NCBI RefSeq assembly: GCF_040536835.1
Contig: NZ_CP159578.1
Location: 2,232,001-2,296,000 of the forward strand
Direction of reading: 5' to 3'
Length of the DNA: 64,000 nucleotides
From: Salinicola endophyticus
Lineage (GTDB): Bacteria > Pseudomonadota > Gammaproteobacteria > Pseudomonadales > Halomonadaceae
The notes below the pieces were generated by a model, which saw only the letters and a program-made list of their open reading frames with translations, did not search any database and was not told the DNA's origin. This document shows, one piece after another, positions 47,130 through 56,492 of this stretch (the stretch's first letter is position 1; the number at the start of each line of letters is the position of its first letter). Made by a program: the position numbers and the translations under genes.

Positions 47130-50100
47130 ATGAACCATAGCCAACACGTCCCCGCCCCACTGCAAAAGCGCTTCATGGACCTCTATCGGCAAGGTGACTA
47201 TCAGCACGCCAGGAAAGAAGCCGAGTCCTTGGCACAGCGCTACCCACAGGATGCCTTTTCCTGGAAAGCGTTGGGCAATAGCCAGCTGCAGACCGGCGAT
47301 GCCGCCGGTGCGCTCTCCTCGCTGGAGCGGGCCATGACGCTGACTCCGACGGACCCTCTGGTACTGACGGCGCTGTCGAAAGCGTACTTCAAGCAGGGGC
47401 AGAAGGAGCGCGCCTTCGAGCTGCAAACCCGCAGTCTGGAGATCGACGGTGACAGCGCCCAGGCTCATTTCAACATGGCCAACATGTGCTATGAGATCGG
47501 CGCCTACCCCCGCGCGGAAAAGCATCTGGCACAAGCCGAGCGGGCAGGACATCCGGAAGCGGAGATCCTGGCCATGCGCAGCATCCTGTTTTCACTGCAT
47601 TTCGAGTTCCAGAAGGGCCTGGAAGCGTTGGAGCGCCTACACACGCTCAAGCCGAAAGACCCCTCGGTGCTCAATACGCTCGGCAACTATCACAAGGATA
47701 TGACCGACTTCGCGGCGGCGGAGCGTTACTACGCCCAGGCGCTGCGACTGAGCCCACAGTACTACACGGCTTACTCCAACGGACTGCTGAACGACCACTA
47801 CAATCCCGCGGCCTCGGCCGAAAGCATTCTGCGCAAATCCAAGGCGTGGAAGGACCACTTCACGCCGCCACGACTATTGACGCACGATGCCAAGGATCGC
47901 ACCTCAGATCGTACGCTCAAGGTCGGACTGCTCTCGAGCAACCTCAGGGTTCACCCGGTAGGCTGGATGGTGAGCAGTGCTCTGGAGAATCTTGCCAGCG
48001 ATATCGAGCTCTACGCCTACACCGATAACGACGCTCACGATCCGATTGCCGAAAAAATCAAGCGACGCTGCCACTGGATACCTACCTATCATCTAAGCCA
48101 CCAGCAGCTCGCCGATAGAATTGTTGCCGACGATATCGATATCCTGATCGATCTGGCGGGTCACGGCGCCCAGAGCCGACTCCCGGTCGTCGACATGAAG
48201 CCGGCACCGATCATCATCAAATGGGTCGGCATGCAGATCAGCAGCATGGGCATGGCGGCGTTCGACTATTTCTTGAGCGACCCATATGAAACGCCGCCCG
48301 GGGTGGATCATCTCTATACCGAGAAGCTGATCCGCCTGCCCAATGACTACATCTGCTATACGCCGCCCGCCTATACCCCCGCGATCACGTCGTTGCCGGC
48401 CATCAGCAACGGTTACGTGACCTTCGGCTGCTTCAACAACCCAGCCAAGGTGAACGACGTGCTGCTGGCCGAGTGGGCCAAGCTGATGCACCAGGTGCCC
48501 GGCAGCCGCCTCTTCCTAAAAGGGGGGCAGTACACCAGCCCCGACGTGTGCCAGCGTATTCTGTCTACGCTTGAGCATCACGGCATCGAATCCGGGCGTG
48601 TCATGCTCGAAGGGCCCTCGGACCATGAAACGCTGCTCAAGAGCTACAACCGTGTCGATATTGCCCTGGATACCTGGCCCTACTCAGGAGGCTTGACGAC
48701 CTGTGAAGCGCTGCTGATGGGCGTTCCCGTAGTCACGCATGTCGGCCCGACCTTCGCCGGACGGCATAGCGCCACGCACTTGTCGAACACCGGCATGCCG
48801 GAACTGGTCACGGATAGCTGGGAAGCGTTCCGCGAGCGAGTGATCGAACTCGCGTCCGACCTGCCGAGCCTGGCAGTGATCCGCGCGGCGCTGAGAACCT
48901 ATCTCGAACACTCTCCGATCTGCGACGCGCCCAAGTTCGGTCGCCATCTGCGCAAGGCACTGAGAGCCGTCTGGCAGCGCTATTGCGAAAGCGCAGAGCC
49001 GGCCGCCCTCACCTTCGACGGCCATGGACGCGCTTATTTCGAGGATCGCGACGAGCCGGTGGAAGTGCCCCGTCCTCCGGCGCTCGAAACCGACGATGGC
49101 TTCGGCTGGCCGCTCGAAGAGCCGATCATCGCCATCGACAACGGTGGACAGCTACTGAACGATGAGAACGTCGAGAAGCTGCTGCGGGACGAGCGCCTCG
49201 AATTGATCGTGTTCGATCCTTCAAGGGACGCGGCCCATCATCCCATGAGCCGTGCCGAGCGCGTACATTACTATGCCGGCCATGGCCTGGGCACGGGCTC
49301 ACCGGCCACCCTGTTCACGCCAAGCCCCAATTCGCCGAGCGCACTGCCAGCGGATCGCCAGCATGAGCAGCGGCAGCCTCAGGTAGCGGCCGAACCCCAC
49401 GCTTTCGACACCCTTGCTCTGGACAGCATCGAAGGCCTGCCGGCTCTGGACTGGCTGGTGCTGGACGACACCAGCGATGCTGCCGACATTCTTAGCCATG
49501 GCAGTCAGTCGCTGGCCGCGGCGCTACTGATTCAGGTCAAGATCGCCTTCCAGCCGACCCACGAGCGCCAGCCCGATCTGGGCGAGGTTCAGCGCTGGGC
49601 CAAGGAGAATGGCTTCCGCCTCTACCACCTGCACGATCAGCACCATCGCAGCGCCCTGCCCATGGATGAGATCCATGCCGACGTGGCCGCCTCCGAGCTG
49701 TGGTCCGCCCAGGCGCTACTGCTACCCGACCAGACGCGCATGGCCAGCCTGAGCGATAGCCAGCGGATCAAGCTGGCTTTCCTCCTGCACGTCGTCTATG
49801 GATTCAAAGATGTGACCGGCAGCCTGTTGCATCAGTTGGATGCAGCGCTGGCCCGCCGCTATCTCGACAGATTCCTCTCCTCGGAGAGCGAACCGCTGGA
49901 GGCCTCGTCACAGAAATCGCTTGGTGAAACGACGCCACTCCAGACGGCGTCTACCAGGCCAGATGGCGTTCAGCTCGCCCCCCTGGAACGCCTAAGCCGC
50001 GCACTTGGCAAGCGCAAACTGTGCCTGATCGACACCGGCAACCAGGCCAATCACGGTATCATCAAGCGTGGCATGCACGGGATGTTCCGCACGCTGCAGG

Positions 50101-51875
50101 GTGCCGGCTGTCCGGTGGAGTGGGTAAATGCCGATAACATCGGCCCCAAGACCATACTCAAGCTGGCCACCTCTGCAGACCATGTCCTGTTGGGCGGCAA
50201 TCGCTACTTCGACTTTTCGCTCAATATCAGCGGCTATGGCAGTAGCAATGTCTTTCACAGTTATGGCCACCCCATCATCGGCGCGGTCAATGACCACCCT
50301 TATGCCGATTTCATGCTCGATAGGATGCGCCATGCCTCGCCGAGCGGACTATTTGTCGCGCGCGCCTCGCTGAGTAGCGAACTCGCTTTTGTCAGACCCG
50401 ATATCTCGTTCATATTCAGCCCGACAACGGAGTCGTCCCCCAAGGTGTGGGAAGGGGGTGACAGACCACATATAGAACGGGATATCGACATTCTGGTGCC
50501 GATGAATCTCAGCTACGCGCCGCGTGCTGATGTGCTATATAACGAACTGTTGGATAAAGCCACGAGTTATGGCGATGACTACGTCACGCTCGTGAATGAA
50601 GTGCTCGAGCAGTTCACCGACTTCTCACGCCCGCTGCTATCGATCTTTCGGGAAACCTACCAACGTATTTTCGGATACAAATGGCAAGTTTACTACCCTT
50701 GGTCGGAGGAAGACGAGCGCCTGCTGGGCCTGCTCAGCCTGCTCGACGATGTGAGCCGTGGACGCGCCAGGCTCAAGGCCATCGAAGTGCTGGCGCAGAT
50801 GCCATCTTCAGCCAACATTGTCGTGCTAGCGCCAGAGGTCGCCCGGCAAGTACTAGGAAGGTTTGTGGGTATCGACGCCATTCGCCACTGGCAGTTTATC
50901 GGCGAGAAAACGTTCGATGAGCTTCAGTCTCTGTATACACGGGCTCGCTATGTACTCAACGTCTCACCGACTTATCACGATTGGCTGCATGAGCGCATAA
51001 GACATGCGGCCATCTCGGGTTGCGCGGTTCTTTCCAACCTAACGCAACGCGCAGACCAGTTTTTCAATCAGGGCCAGGATATTCTCTTCTTCGAGCGCAC
51101 CTCTCAGGAGGCTATCTACTCGGAAGACCGAAGTCATAGCGAGTCATTGGGCTTCGCCGCGCGTGACAAGGTCATGAACCAGCTGCCCAGCGAAAAGGAA
51201 ACCTTCGCTAACGCCATCGATGCTTATGCCGATTATCTTGAGCGGTTCGACAACCAGTCGGCCGGCACTGGCGGCATGGATGACGTACAGCAGACCTTGG
51301 AGTTGCCCGACGCGCCCTTTATGAGCAGCGCAGAGAAGGGACTCTTCCGCGATGCGCTGAGGTCCGCGAGCAGCTACTTCGAATTTGGGTCGGGTGGCTC
51401 TACCGTCTGGGCCATCGAAAACGGCCTGGTAGTGGAAGGTGTCGAGAGTGATGGCAAGTGGATACATGCACTGAAAGCAAAACTCGGCGAGAAGTGCCGT
51501 TTGGCCTACATCGATATCGGCCCAACTGGCGCTTGGGGTTTCCCCACCTCGAATGCGGCGATCGCAAACTATGGCAACTATAGTCGCCACATCCTCGATT
51601 TTACCGCGACTTTCGATTTGACACTGATCGATGGCAGGTTCCGAGTTGCTTGTGTCGTGGCGACCGTGATTCACATCATGAAAACGGCCGACGATGTCAG
51701 CAAGCCCCGGATTTTCATCCACGACTTCTGGAATCGTCCCCACTATCACATTGTGCTCGACTATCTGCAGCCGGTACGACGGGTCGATACTGCGGGGCTC
51801 TTCAGCGTCAAGCCGAACCTCGCCCTCGATGATCTCGAGAAAAGGCTTGCCGAATACCTCAACGATCCTCGTTAA
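47130..51875 (+). CDS. Multidomain flagellin-modification candidate: TPR, GT41 (OGT-like), FkbM-like, GT-B-like and methyltransferase-like domains
   Basis: About 1,581 residues in one frame. Residues 1-235 are TPR repeats. Residues 260-620 are an OGT/SPINDLY-type GT41 domain (DLAGHGAQSRLPVVDMKPAP, FGCFNNPAKVND, LDTWPYSGGLTTCEALLMGVPVVT). Residues ~650-905 look like an FkbM methyltransferase that lost its KxDxxGAE core (LVLDDTSDAADIL instead). Residues ~960-1370 resemble a CgeB/GT-B glycosyltransferase (VLNVSPTYHDWLHERIRHAAISGCAVLSN, GQDILFF). Residues 1395-1581 look like a Rossmann methyltransferase (YFEFGSGGSTVWA, VEGVESDGKW). It lies directly after fliC, so flagellin is the likely substrate. 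The ATG at 47130 is uncertain; 47082 is possible. No strong Shine-Dalgarno or sigma28 promoter is seen in front. Confidence 0.82.
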   Translation: MNHSQHVPAPLQKRFMDLYRQGDYQHARKEAESLAQRYPQDAFSWKALGNSQLQTGDAAGALSSLERAMTLTPTDPLVLTALSKAYFKQGQKERAFELQTRSLEIDGDSAQAHFNMANMCYEIGAYPRAEKHLAQAERAGHPEAEILAMRSILFSLHFEFQKGLEALERLHTLKPKDPSVLNTLGNYHKDMTDFAAAERYYAQALRLSPQYYTAYSNGLLNDHYNPAASAESILRKSKAWKDHFTPPRLLTHDAKDRTSDRTLKVGLLSSNLRVHPVGWMVSSALENLASDIELYAYTDNDAHDPIAEKIKRRCHWIPTYHLSHQQLADRIVADDIDILIDLAGHGAQSRLPVVDMKPAPIIIKWVGMQISSMGMAAFDYFLSDPYETPPGVDHLYTEKLIRLPNDYICYTPPAYTPAITSLPAISNGYVTFGCFNNPAKVNDVLLAEWAKLMHQVPGSRLFLKGGQYTSPDVCQRILSTLEHHGIESGRVMLEGPSDHETLLKSYNRVDIALDTWPYSGGLTTCEALLMGVPVVTHVGPTFAGRHSATHLSNTGMPELVTDSWEAFRERVIELASDLPSLAVIRAALRTYLEHSPICDAPKFGRHLRKALRAVWQRYCESAEPAALTFDGHGRAYFEDRDEPVEVPRPPALETDDGFGWPLEEPIIAIDNGGQLLNDENVEKLLRDERLELIVFDPSRDAAHHPMSRAERVHYYAGHGLGTGSPATLFTPSPNSPSALPADRQHEQRQPQVAAEPHAFDTLALDSIEGLPALDWLVLDDTSDAADILSHGSQSLAAALLIQVKIAFQPTHERQPDLGEVQRWAKENGFRLYHLHDQHHRSALPMDEIHADVAASELWSAQALLLPDQTRMASLSDSQRIKLAFLLHVVYGFKDVTGSLLHQLDAALARRYLDRFLSSESEPLEASSQKSLGETTPLQTASTRPDGVQLAPLERLSRALGKRKLCLIDTGNQANHGIIKRGMHGMFRTLQGAGCPVEWVNADNIGPKTILKLATSADHVLLGGNRYFDFSLNISGYGSSNVFHSYGHPIIGAVNDHPYADFMLDRMRHASPSGLFVARASLSSELAFVRPDISFIFSPTTESSPKVWEGGDRPHIERDIDILVPMNLSYAPRADVLYNELLDKATSYGDDYVTLVNEVLEQFTDFSRPLLSIFRETYQRIFGYKWQVYYPWSEEDERLLGLLSLLDDVSRGRARLKAIEVLAQMPSSANIVVLAPEVARQVLGRFVGIDAIRHWQFIGEKTFDELQSLYTRARYVLNVSPTYHDWLHERIRHAAISGCAVLSNLTQRADQFFNQGQDILFFERTSQEAIYSEDRSHSESLGFAARDKVMNQLPSEKETFANAIDAYADYLERFDNQSAGTGGMDDVQQTLELPDAPFMSSAEKGLFRDALRSASSYFEFGSGGSTVWAIENGLVVEGVESDGKWIHALKAKLGEKCRLAYIDIGPTGAWGFPTSNAAIANYGNYSRHILDFTATFDLTLIDGRFRVACVVATVIHIMKTADDVSKPRIFIHDFWNRPHYHIVLDYLQPVRRVDTAGLFSVKPNLALDDLEKRLAEYLNDPR

Positions 51876-51899
51876 CCCGAAACCCTTTATCAAGAGCAA

Positions 51900-51928
51900 C
51901 CCGGCTGGGCATGTCCTCGCCCGCCGGG
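51900..51928. terminator. Possible two-way terminator hairpin between convergent genes
   Basis: CCCGGC, a bulged T, GGGC, an 8-base loop, GCCC and GCCGGG form a stem between the end of the large glycosyltransferase gene and the end of the opposite operon. No U-tract is seen. The remaining bases to 52011 show no gene. Confidence 0.4.
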
Positions 51929-52011
51929 ATCAGGCCCCGCTATACATTCACAATCAACGTCCCTGGTCAACAAATCGGTGACTTGACAACTCACCCCACA
52001 GCCCAAAGGAC

Positions 52012-53343
52012 TCAAACAGCAAACAACCGCTGATACTCGTCGAAACGGGAGAGCCCAAGGGTCTCGAAGAACGTCATCGGCCAGCCGTAACAACTAGTGA
52101 AATAGCCATGGGGTAGCGCATTGGCAGCGGGCTTCGGTTCGATGTCTGTGTCGAGCATGAGTGCCAGCGCCTCGCGAGTATCGGGCTCGTAAACGGCATC
52201 GAGGCCGCTATAGATGGCCTTACCCAGCATGATGCTCGGCACCCCCATATAGGCCGCCTCGACACCCACCGTCGAGAAAAAGCACAGAACCTTGGCAGCA
52301 CCCTGCATGAGATCGTAAGAACTGACGACGGAATCGCTCTGAATGACATCGACATTGTCACCGGCCAGACCATGCCAGTAGTCGAAATCACGACGACAGA
52401 TACCCGCTTGATTGGGGTGGTTACGAATAACCAATTGGTAGCGAGACTGGTTGGCAGCCCAGCTTATCAGCCATGCAACGGCTTCACGCTGGGTCGCAAA
52501 AATAGTCGACAACTTTATTCTCGGATCTAGAGATGCATACTCGTCTTCGCTAGACACAAAATAGACGATGTACTCGCGACACCTGGCTGGCATCTCAGAA
52601 AACTTATCGGCAAACACATTGGCTCTTTGCTTGGCAAAAAAAGCCTCCGCCTTTTCCACCTTCCGTGGATCACTGGACGCTTCCCAAAAATCCTTGACTA
52701 CCGCAGACATAGCTCCAAAGTCATGTATACGACAAGGCTGAATCCTGAGTGCTGCCCCTGCATTCATTCTTTCATAATAGACAACCTGCTGTCCGATTCG
52801 CTCCAGCATCAATGTTTGTGGGTAAGTATTATATGAGCGCCCATTATAAATATAAACACAATCACCCGACTCCAGGCCAACCGACTGCACGCTGGTCTCA
52901 AAGTGATCTACGAAAAGTATCGCCTGAAAAAGATAAGACTCGACCTCTGACCAACAGCTGTCGATATCCAACGAGACACAACGGTAGCGCGAGATCAGGT
53001 TAGAGACGATGGCCACCCCAATATTGAGGTCTCGATAGGTGACGGCCCTCAAGGCTTCGATATCAGTCACCGGCCGCAGCAGCTCATCGACCAGCACCGA
53101 TATCTCCCTGGAAGACTCGGCAGACCTAGTTGTCGTTTGATAGTAGCCCTGATGATCTCCGAGGATTCGGGAGACAACTGACCGAATATCGGCGAGACGT
53201 TCAGCATCCCGCTCCCCCACAATGACCCACGGGACAACTTGGAAGCCACCTTGCACGCTGAGCCTATGCAGCATCTCCAGAAAAGTCCCGAAGACCTGGT
53301 AATTCCTCAGGTCGCTACAAAAAACAAAGGCTTTCCTCGCCAT
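52012..53343 (-). CDS. KpsC/KpsS-like polysaccharide glycosyltransferase
   Basis: 443 residues. The C-terminal half carries the capsule-synthesis (KpsC/LpsZ) type pattern: YQLVIRNHPNQAG, a DVIQSDSVVSSYDLMQGAAKVLCFFSTVGVEAAYMGVPSIMLGK segment with the donor-binding Gly and Glu, and a tail. The N-terminal half (KAFVFCSDLRNYQVFG) is a Rossmann-like start. These enzymes transfer sugars to polysaccharide or protein-linked acceptors. Base composition is clearly more AT-rich than the neighbours, suggesting acquired DNA. It starts three bases after the stop of the ATP-grasp/epimerase gene. It is the last gene of the operon. Confidence 0.7.
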   Translation of the reverse strand: MARKAFVFCSDLRNYQVFGTFLEMLHRLSVQGGFQVVPWVIVGERDAERLADIRSVVSRILGDHQGYYQTTTRSAESSREISVLVDELLRPVTDIEALRAVTYRDLNIGVAIVSNLISRYRCVSLDIDSCWSEVESYLFQAILFVDHFETSVQSVGLESGDCVYIYNGRSYNTYPQTLMLERIGQQVVYYERMNAGAALRIQPCRIHDFGAMSAVVKDFWEASSDPRKVEKAEAFFAKQRANVFADKFSEMPARCREYIVYFVSSEDEYASLDPRIKLSTIFATQREAVAWLISWAANQSRYQLVIRNHPNQAGICRRDFDYWHGLAGDNVDVIQSDSVVSSYDLMQGAAKVLCFFSTVGVEAAYMGVPSIMLGKAIYSGLDAVYEPDTREALALMLDTDIEPKPAANALPHGYFTSCYGWPMTFFETLGLSRFDEYQRLFAV

Positions 53344-53346
53344 GCG

Positions 53347-55299
53347 TTATTTCCTGAAGCTGTCAATGGTACTTTGCATATCGTGACGTGGATACCAGGT
53401 ATACTCTTGATGGGCTTTATGGCTGGAGATGATCAGGTCATCAGGCACACCCTCAGCATACGACGCCATGACGCGATAACTCGCCCCCAACCTCTCTACC
53501 GCGGCATCGAGAACCTCTCCTAGAGAAGGCGTGCTGCCGGGGCCTATATTGATGATGTCGAAGAAGCCATGCTGCGACTCGCGCTTTGTAAAATGAAGCA
53601 ACGCATCGACAGCGTCTCTATAGTCAATCTTACTGATCCGACGCGATAAGTGTCTTGCCGACACTTCACCGCCGCCCGCCAATGTCGACATCATGGATGA
53701 GTAAGCTTCCTGTTCAACTAGCGCATCCAGCGGCCCCATGACGGAAGAGAGCCGCAAGATCGTGAATCGAGTTTCCCGGGTCATCTGTGAAAGCGATTTC
53801 AAGTGATCTTCCACGAGCACTTTGGCTTGGGCGTAAGAGCTTTCCGGGCGTAGCAGAGACGCCTCAGACAACACGTCTTTCGAATTCCCGTAGACACTTT
53901 GAGAGGAGAGGAAGATGATCTTCGCAGGCGCCATGCACATGCAGGCCCGCAAGAATTCCATACTCGTCTGAATGGCGGCAAAATGATCTTCAGGCCCGTG
54001 GTGAGGCCTGGCAAAGGCGCCATGGAGCACTACATCGATACCGCGAATATCTGCCACTCCGGAGCGCAGCTCCTCAAAACAGTAAGCCTGTCTAATCCCC
54101 TGTCTTCCGTTACGGTGGCGGTCGACTGTATAGACTTCAAAGTCGGTGTCAGAGAGCAGGCGATCCAACAAGAGCCCCCCGAGCAATCCGGTACTACCAG
54201 AGAGCAACACCCTCCTCACCCCCGATACCTCAGCGCGATGCCCCGAGTCCGAGGCTGGCCAACGCGATGGGGGCAGATCGATCTTTTTACTCGCCACCTG
54301 CCTGACACCGGCATGTCTCGACGATAGACGAGGCTGCAAACATGGCTGCTTCATCAGCAATCCAATGACCACATACTCGACCTCATTGAACCCGAGCTTG
54401 GCTCTGAGCCCAGTAATACCGGTAAAGCGCGGATTGATCTCGAAGACTTTAAAACCTTCGTCCGTCATGCGTCCTTGTACATTGATAGGTCCAAAAGCAC
54501 TCCATCGAAGCATCGATCGGCAAAAGGCCTCGATAAAGTGATTGAGCGGTGCAAGATCGATTGGAACGATCTCGATCGGCACGCCGTTGACCAGACGATT
54601 AGTCGTGGCACAGCAGGCCCGCAGCTTTGAACCTTGATCGAAAATCAACTGTAAGGAGATCTCGCTGACTTGTCGATTCTCTCCACGTGACAAGCTGCTC
54701 CTGTACTCAACAGAGAGATCGTCGCCACTAGCCGGCATGGCGATTTCTTGATAGATATGGCTTTCCCCGTCATCGACCGCATTCAAACCCTGCCGATTCG
54801 CAATGACGCTAATGCTTTTAGATGCGTACCCTGATCGCGGCTTTTTGATCAGTGGAAAGATGTCCTCGTCAGCGTCAAGCAACTCTTGATGAGTATAACT
54901 TTTCACAAAAAAAGGCGCAGCTTCTTGAAACGTCTCCGTATAGCTGTATTTATCCCTACACATCGCAATCAGTGCTTCCGGCGCGGCCAGCACTCCGATA
55001 CCGTGCGCCCCGAGTTTTTCTCTATTTTTTGCCAGTATATACGCCTCATCGTCGTGTCCCGGGATGAGTAACGTGATATTTTCTTCTGTCGCGACCTCGA
55101 TCAATCTCTCTATATAGCCGCCGTCATGGTAACCAGGAATCAGCCGGCTGCGATCGCACTCCGTCGCGCCGAAGGCCGAGGGAGTGTTCCCCAAACCGAC
55201 TGTCTGAACGGCACCCGGCTTGAACAGCTTGCATGAGTCGATCACCGATTGCCCGACACCACTACCAATTGAACAGATGCCGATCACAAGCTTATCCAT
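53347..55299 (-). CDS. ATP-grasp enzyme fused to an NAD-dependent epimerase/dehydratase
   Basis: About 650 residues with two enzyme domains. Residues 1 to about 345 are ATP-grasp of the carbamoyl-phosphate-synthase-like type: LVIGICSIGSGVGQSV preATP fold, FPLIKKPRSGYASKSI nucleotide loop, FGPINVQGRMTDEGFKVFEINPRFTG metal-binding end. Residues ~385-645 are a short-chain epimerase/dehydratase: LLSGSTGLLGG NAD motif, FLSSQSVYGN and the catalytic SYAQAK. The ATP-grasp half could ligate an amino acid or acyl carboxylate to an amino sugar, and the reductase half could modify a sugar nucleotide; both are inference. ATG 55299 follows GAGG. It overlaps the aminotransferase gene by eight bases. Confidence 0.78.
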   Translation of the reverse strand: MDKLVIGICSIGSGVGQSVIDSCKLFKPGAVQTVGLGNTPSAFGATECDRSRLIPGYHDGGYIERLIEVATEENITLLIPGHDDEAYILAKNREKLGAHGIGVLAAPEALIAMCRDKYSYTETFQEAAPFFVKSYTHQELLDADEDIFPLIKKPRSGYASKSISVIANRQGLNAVDDGESHIYQEIAMPASGDDLSVEYRSSLSRGENRQVSEISLQLIFDQGSKLRACCATTNRLVNGVPIEIVPIDLAPLNHFIEAFCRSMLRWSAFGPINVQGRMTDEGFKVFEINPRFTGITGLRAKLGFNEVEYVVIGLLMKQPCLQPRLSSRHAGVRQVASKKIDLPPSRWPASDSGHRAEVSGVRRVLLSGSTGLLGGLLLDRLLSDTDFEVYTVDRHRNGRQGIRQAYCFEELRSGVADIRGIDVVLHGAFARPHHGPEDHFAAIQTSMEFLRACMCMAPAKIIFLSSQSVYGNSKDVLSEASLLRPESSYAQAKVLVEDHLKSLSQMTRETRFTILRLSSVMGPLDALVEQEAYSSMMSTLAGGGEVSARHLSRRISKIDYRDAVDALLHFTKRESQHGFFDIINIGPGSTPSLGEVLDAAVERLGASYRVMASYAEGVPDDLIISSHKAHQEYTWYPRHDMQSTIDSFRK

Positions 55300-56422
55300 A
55301 CGACACCTCACCCCGAGACGCTCTGACAATCTGGCAAATGAATTCGACCTGTTCTTCAGAAAGAGAAGCTGACATTGGCAAACAAATCACTTCATCCGCA
55401 GCGCTGCGTGCGTGACTCAAGGATGACGGCGTCAGGCTTTCTCCCCCGCGATACACCGAGTGGTCACTAACGAGCGGATAAAAGTAGCGCCGCGCATAAA
55501 TATCCTGTGCTCGCAAGCGCTCGTACAGGTCATCTCTACTCAATCCGTAGCCGCGACCGACACGCACAGGAAAATAGGCATAGTTGGAGACGACCTGCCG
55601 GTGAAAATCCGGCAGCTGGATGCCGTCGACACCTTTCAAGCGATGTCTATATAAGTGGTCCACTTCCGCACGACGGCGTATCGCACCATCGATATGCTTC
55701 AGCTGCAGCAGACCAAAGGCCGCGTTGATCTCGCTCATCTTGCCATTGATACCCGATGCCACCACCGTCGTCTCGTTGACGATGCCGAAATTCTTGAGGT
55801 TATCGATATGGCGCTTGGTCTTGGCGTCGGGGCAAACAATGGCGCCACCTTCGAAGGTGTTGAAGACCTTGGTGGCGTGGAAGCTGATTGCACTCAGGTC
55901 GCCATGACGCAGAATGCTGCCCCCTTTGTCCTCGACGCCGAAGGCGTGAGCGGCGTCGTAGATCACCTTGAGGTTGTAGGTATCGGCAATCTCCTGGATC
56001 GCTGCGACATCGCAGGGGTTGCCGTAACAGTGCACGGGCATGATCGCGGTCGTCCGCGGCGTGATAGCCGCCTCGATCTTCCGGGGGTCGAGATTGAAGG
56101 TCTGCGGATCGATATCGACGAAGACCGGCGTGATGCCGTTCCAGAGCAGAGCATGCCCGGTGGCCACGAACGAAAACGGCGTAGTGATCACCTCGCCGCT
56201 GATTCTGAGCGCCTGCAACGCGGTCAGCAGCGCAATGGTGCCGTTGTTGAAGAGCGCGATCTCCGGTACGCCCAGGTAATCACGGAGCGCTGCTTCAAGC
56301 TGCTGGTGCATCGGCCCGTTGTTGGTCAGCTTCTTGCTCGCCCATATCTGTTCGAGATAGGGGATGAACTCGTCAAGCGGTGGCAGATAGGGCTCGGTGA
56401 CATAGATGGGCTTGTCGTTCAT
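55292..56422 (-). CDS. vioA: DegT/DnrJ/EryC1-family sugar aminotransferase, VioA-like
   Basis: 376 residues of the PLP-dependent sugar aminotransferases. The N-terminus KPIYVTEPYLPPLDEFIPYLEQIWASKKLTNNGP closely resembles VioA, which makes dTDP-4-amino-4,6-dideoxy-D-glucose (viosamine). PLP-binding Lys is K185 in SFHATKVFNTFEGG, with YDAAHAFGV upstream. Substrate choice between 4-keto and 3-keto sugars cannot be proven by eye, but a dTDP-4-keto-6-deoxyglucose substrate fits rmlA and rmlB next to it. In Pseudomonas syringae VioA makes the modified viosamine of the flagellin glycan. It is 70 bases after rmlA. Confidence 0.85.
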   Translation of the reverse strand: MNDKPIYVTEPYLPPLDEFIPYLEQIWASKKLTNNGPMHQQLEAALRDYLGVPEIALFNNGTIALLTALQALRISGEVITTPFSFVATGHALLWNGITPVFVDIDPQTFNLDPRKIEAAITPRTTAIMPVHCYGNPCDVAAIQEIADTYNLKVIYDAAHAFGVEDKGGSILRHGDLSAISFHATKVFNTFEGGAIVCPDAKTKRHIDNLKNFGIVNETTVVASGINGKMSEINAAFGLLQLKHIDGAIRRRAEVDHLYRHRLKGVDGIQLPDFHRQVVSNYAYFPVRVGRGYGLSRDDLYERLRAQDIYARRYFYPLVSDHSVYRGGESLTPSSLSHARSAADEVICLPMSASLSEEQVEFICQIVRASRGEVSYG

Positions 56423-56492
56423 GAATTACCTTTTCTCGGATACCCACCGGCCCCACTGGTATCGTGAGCTGATTGGCCCTTGTTGATCGTGG

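Noticed and set aside
53347..55299. Possibility that the ATP-grasp/epimerase frame is a sequencing fusion of two genes
   Set aside because: The frame runs through a plausible linker without a stop, Shine-Dalgarno or in-frame ATG with upstream signal at the junction, so a genuine fusion is the simpler reading; it remains listed as checkable.
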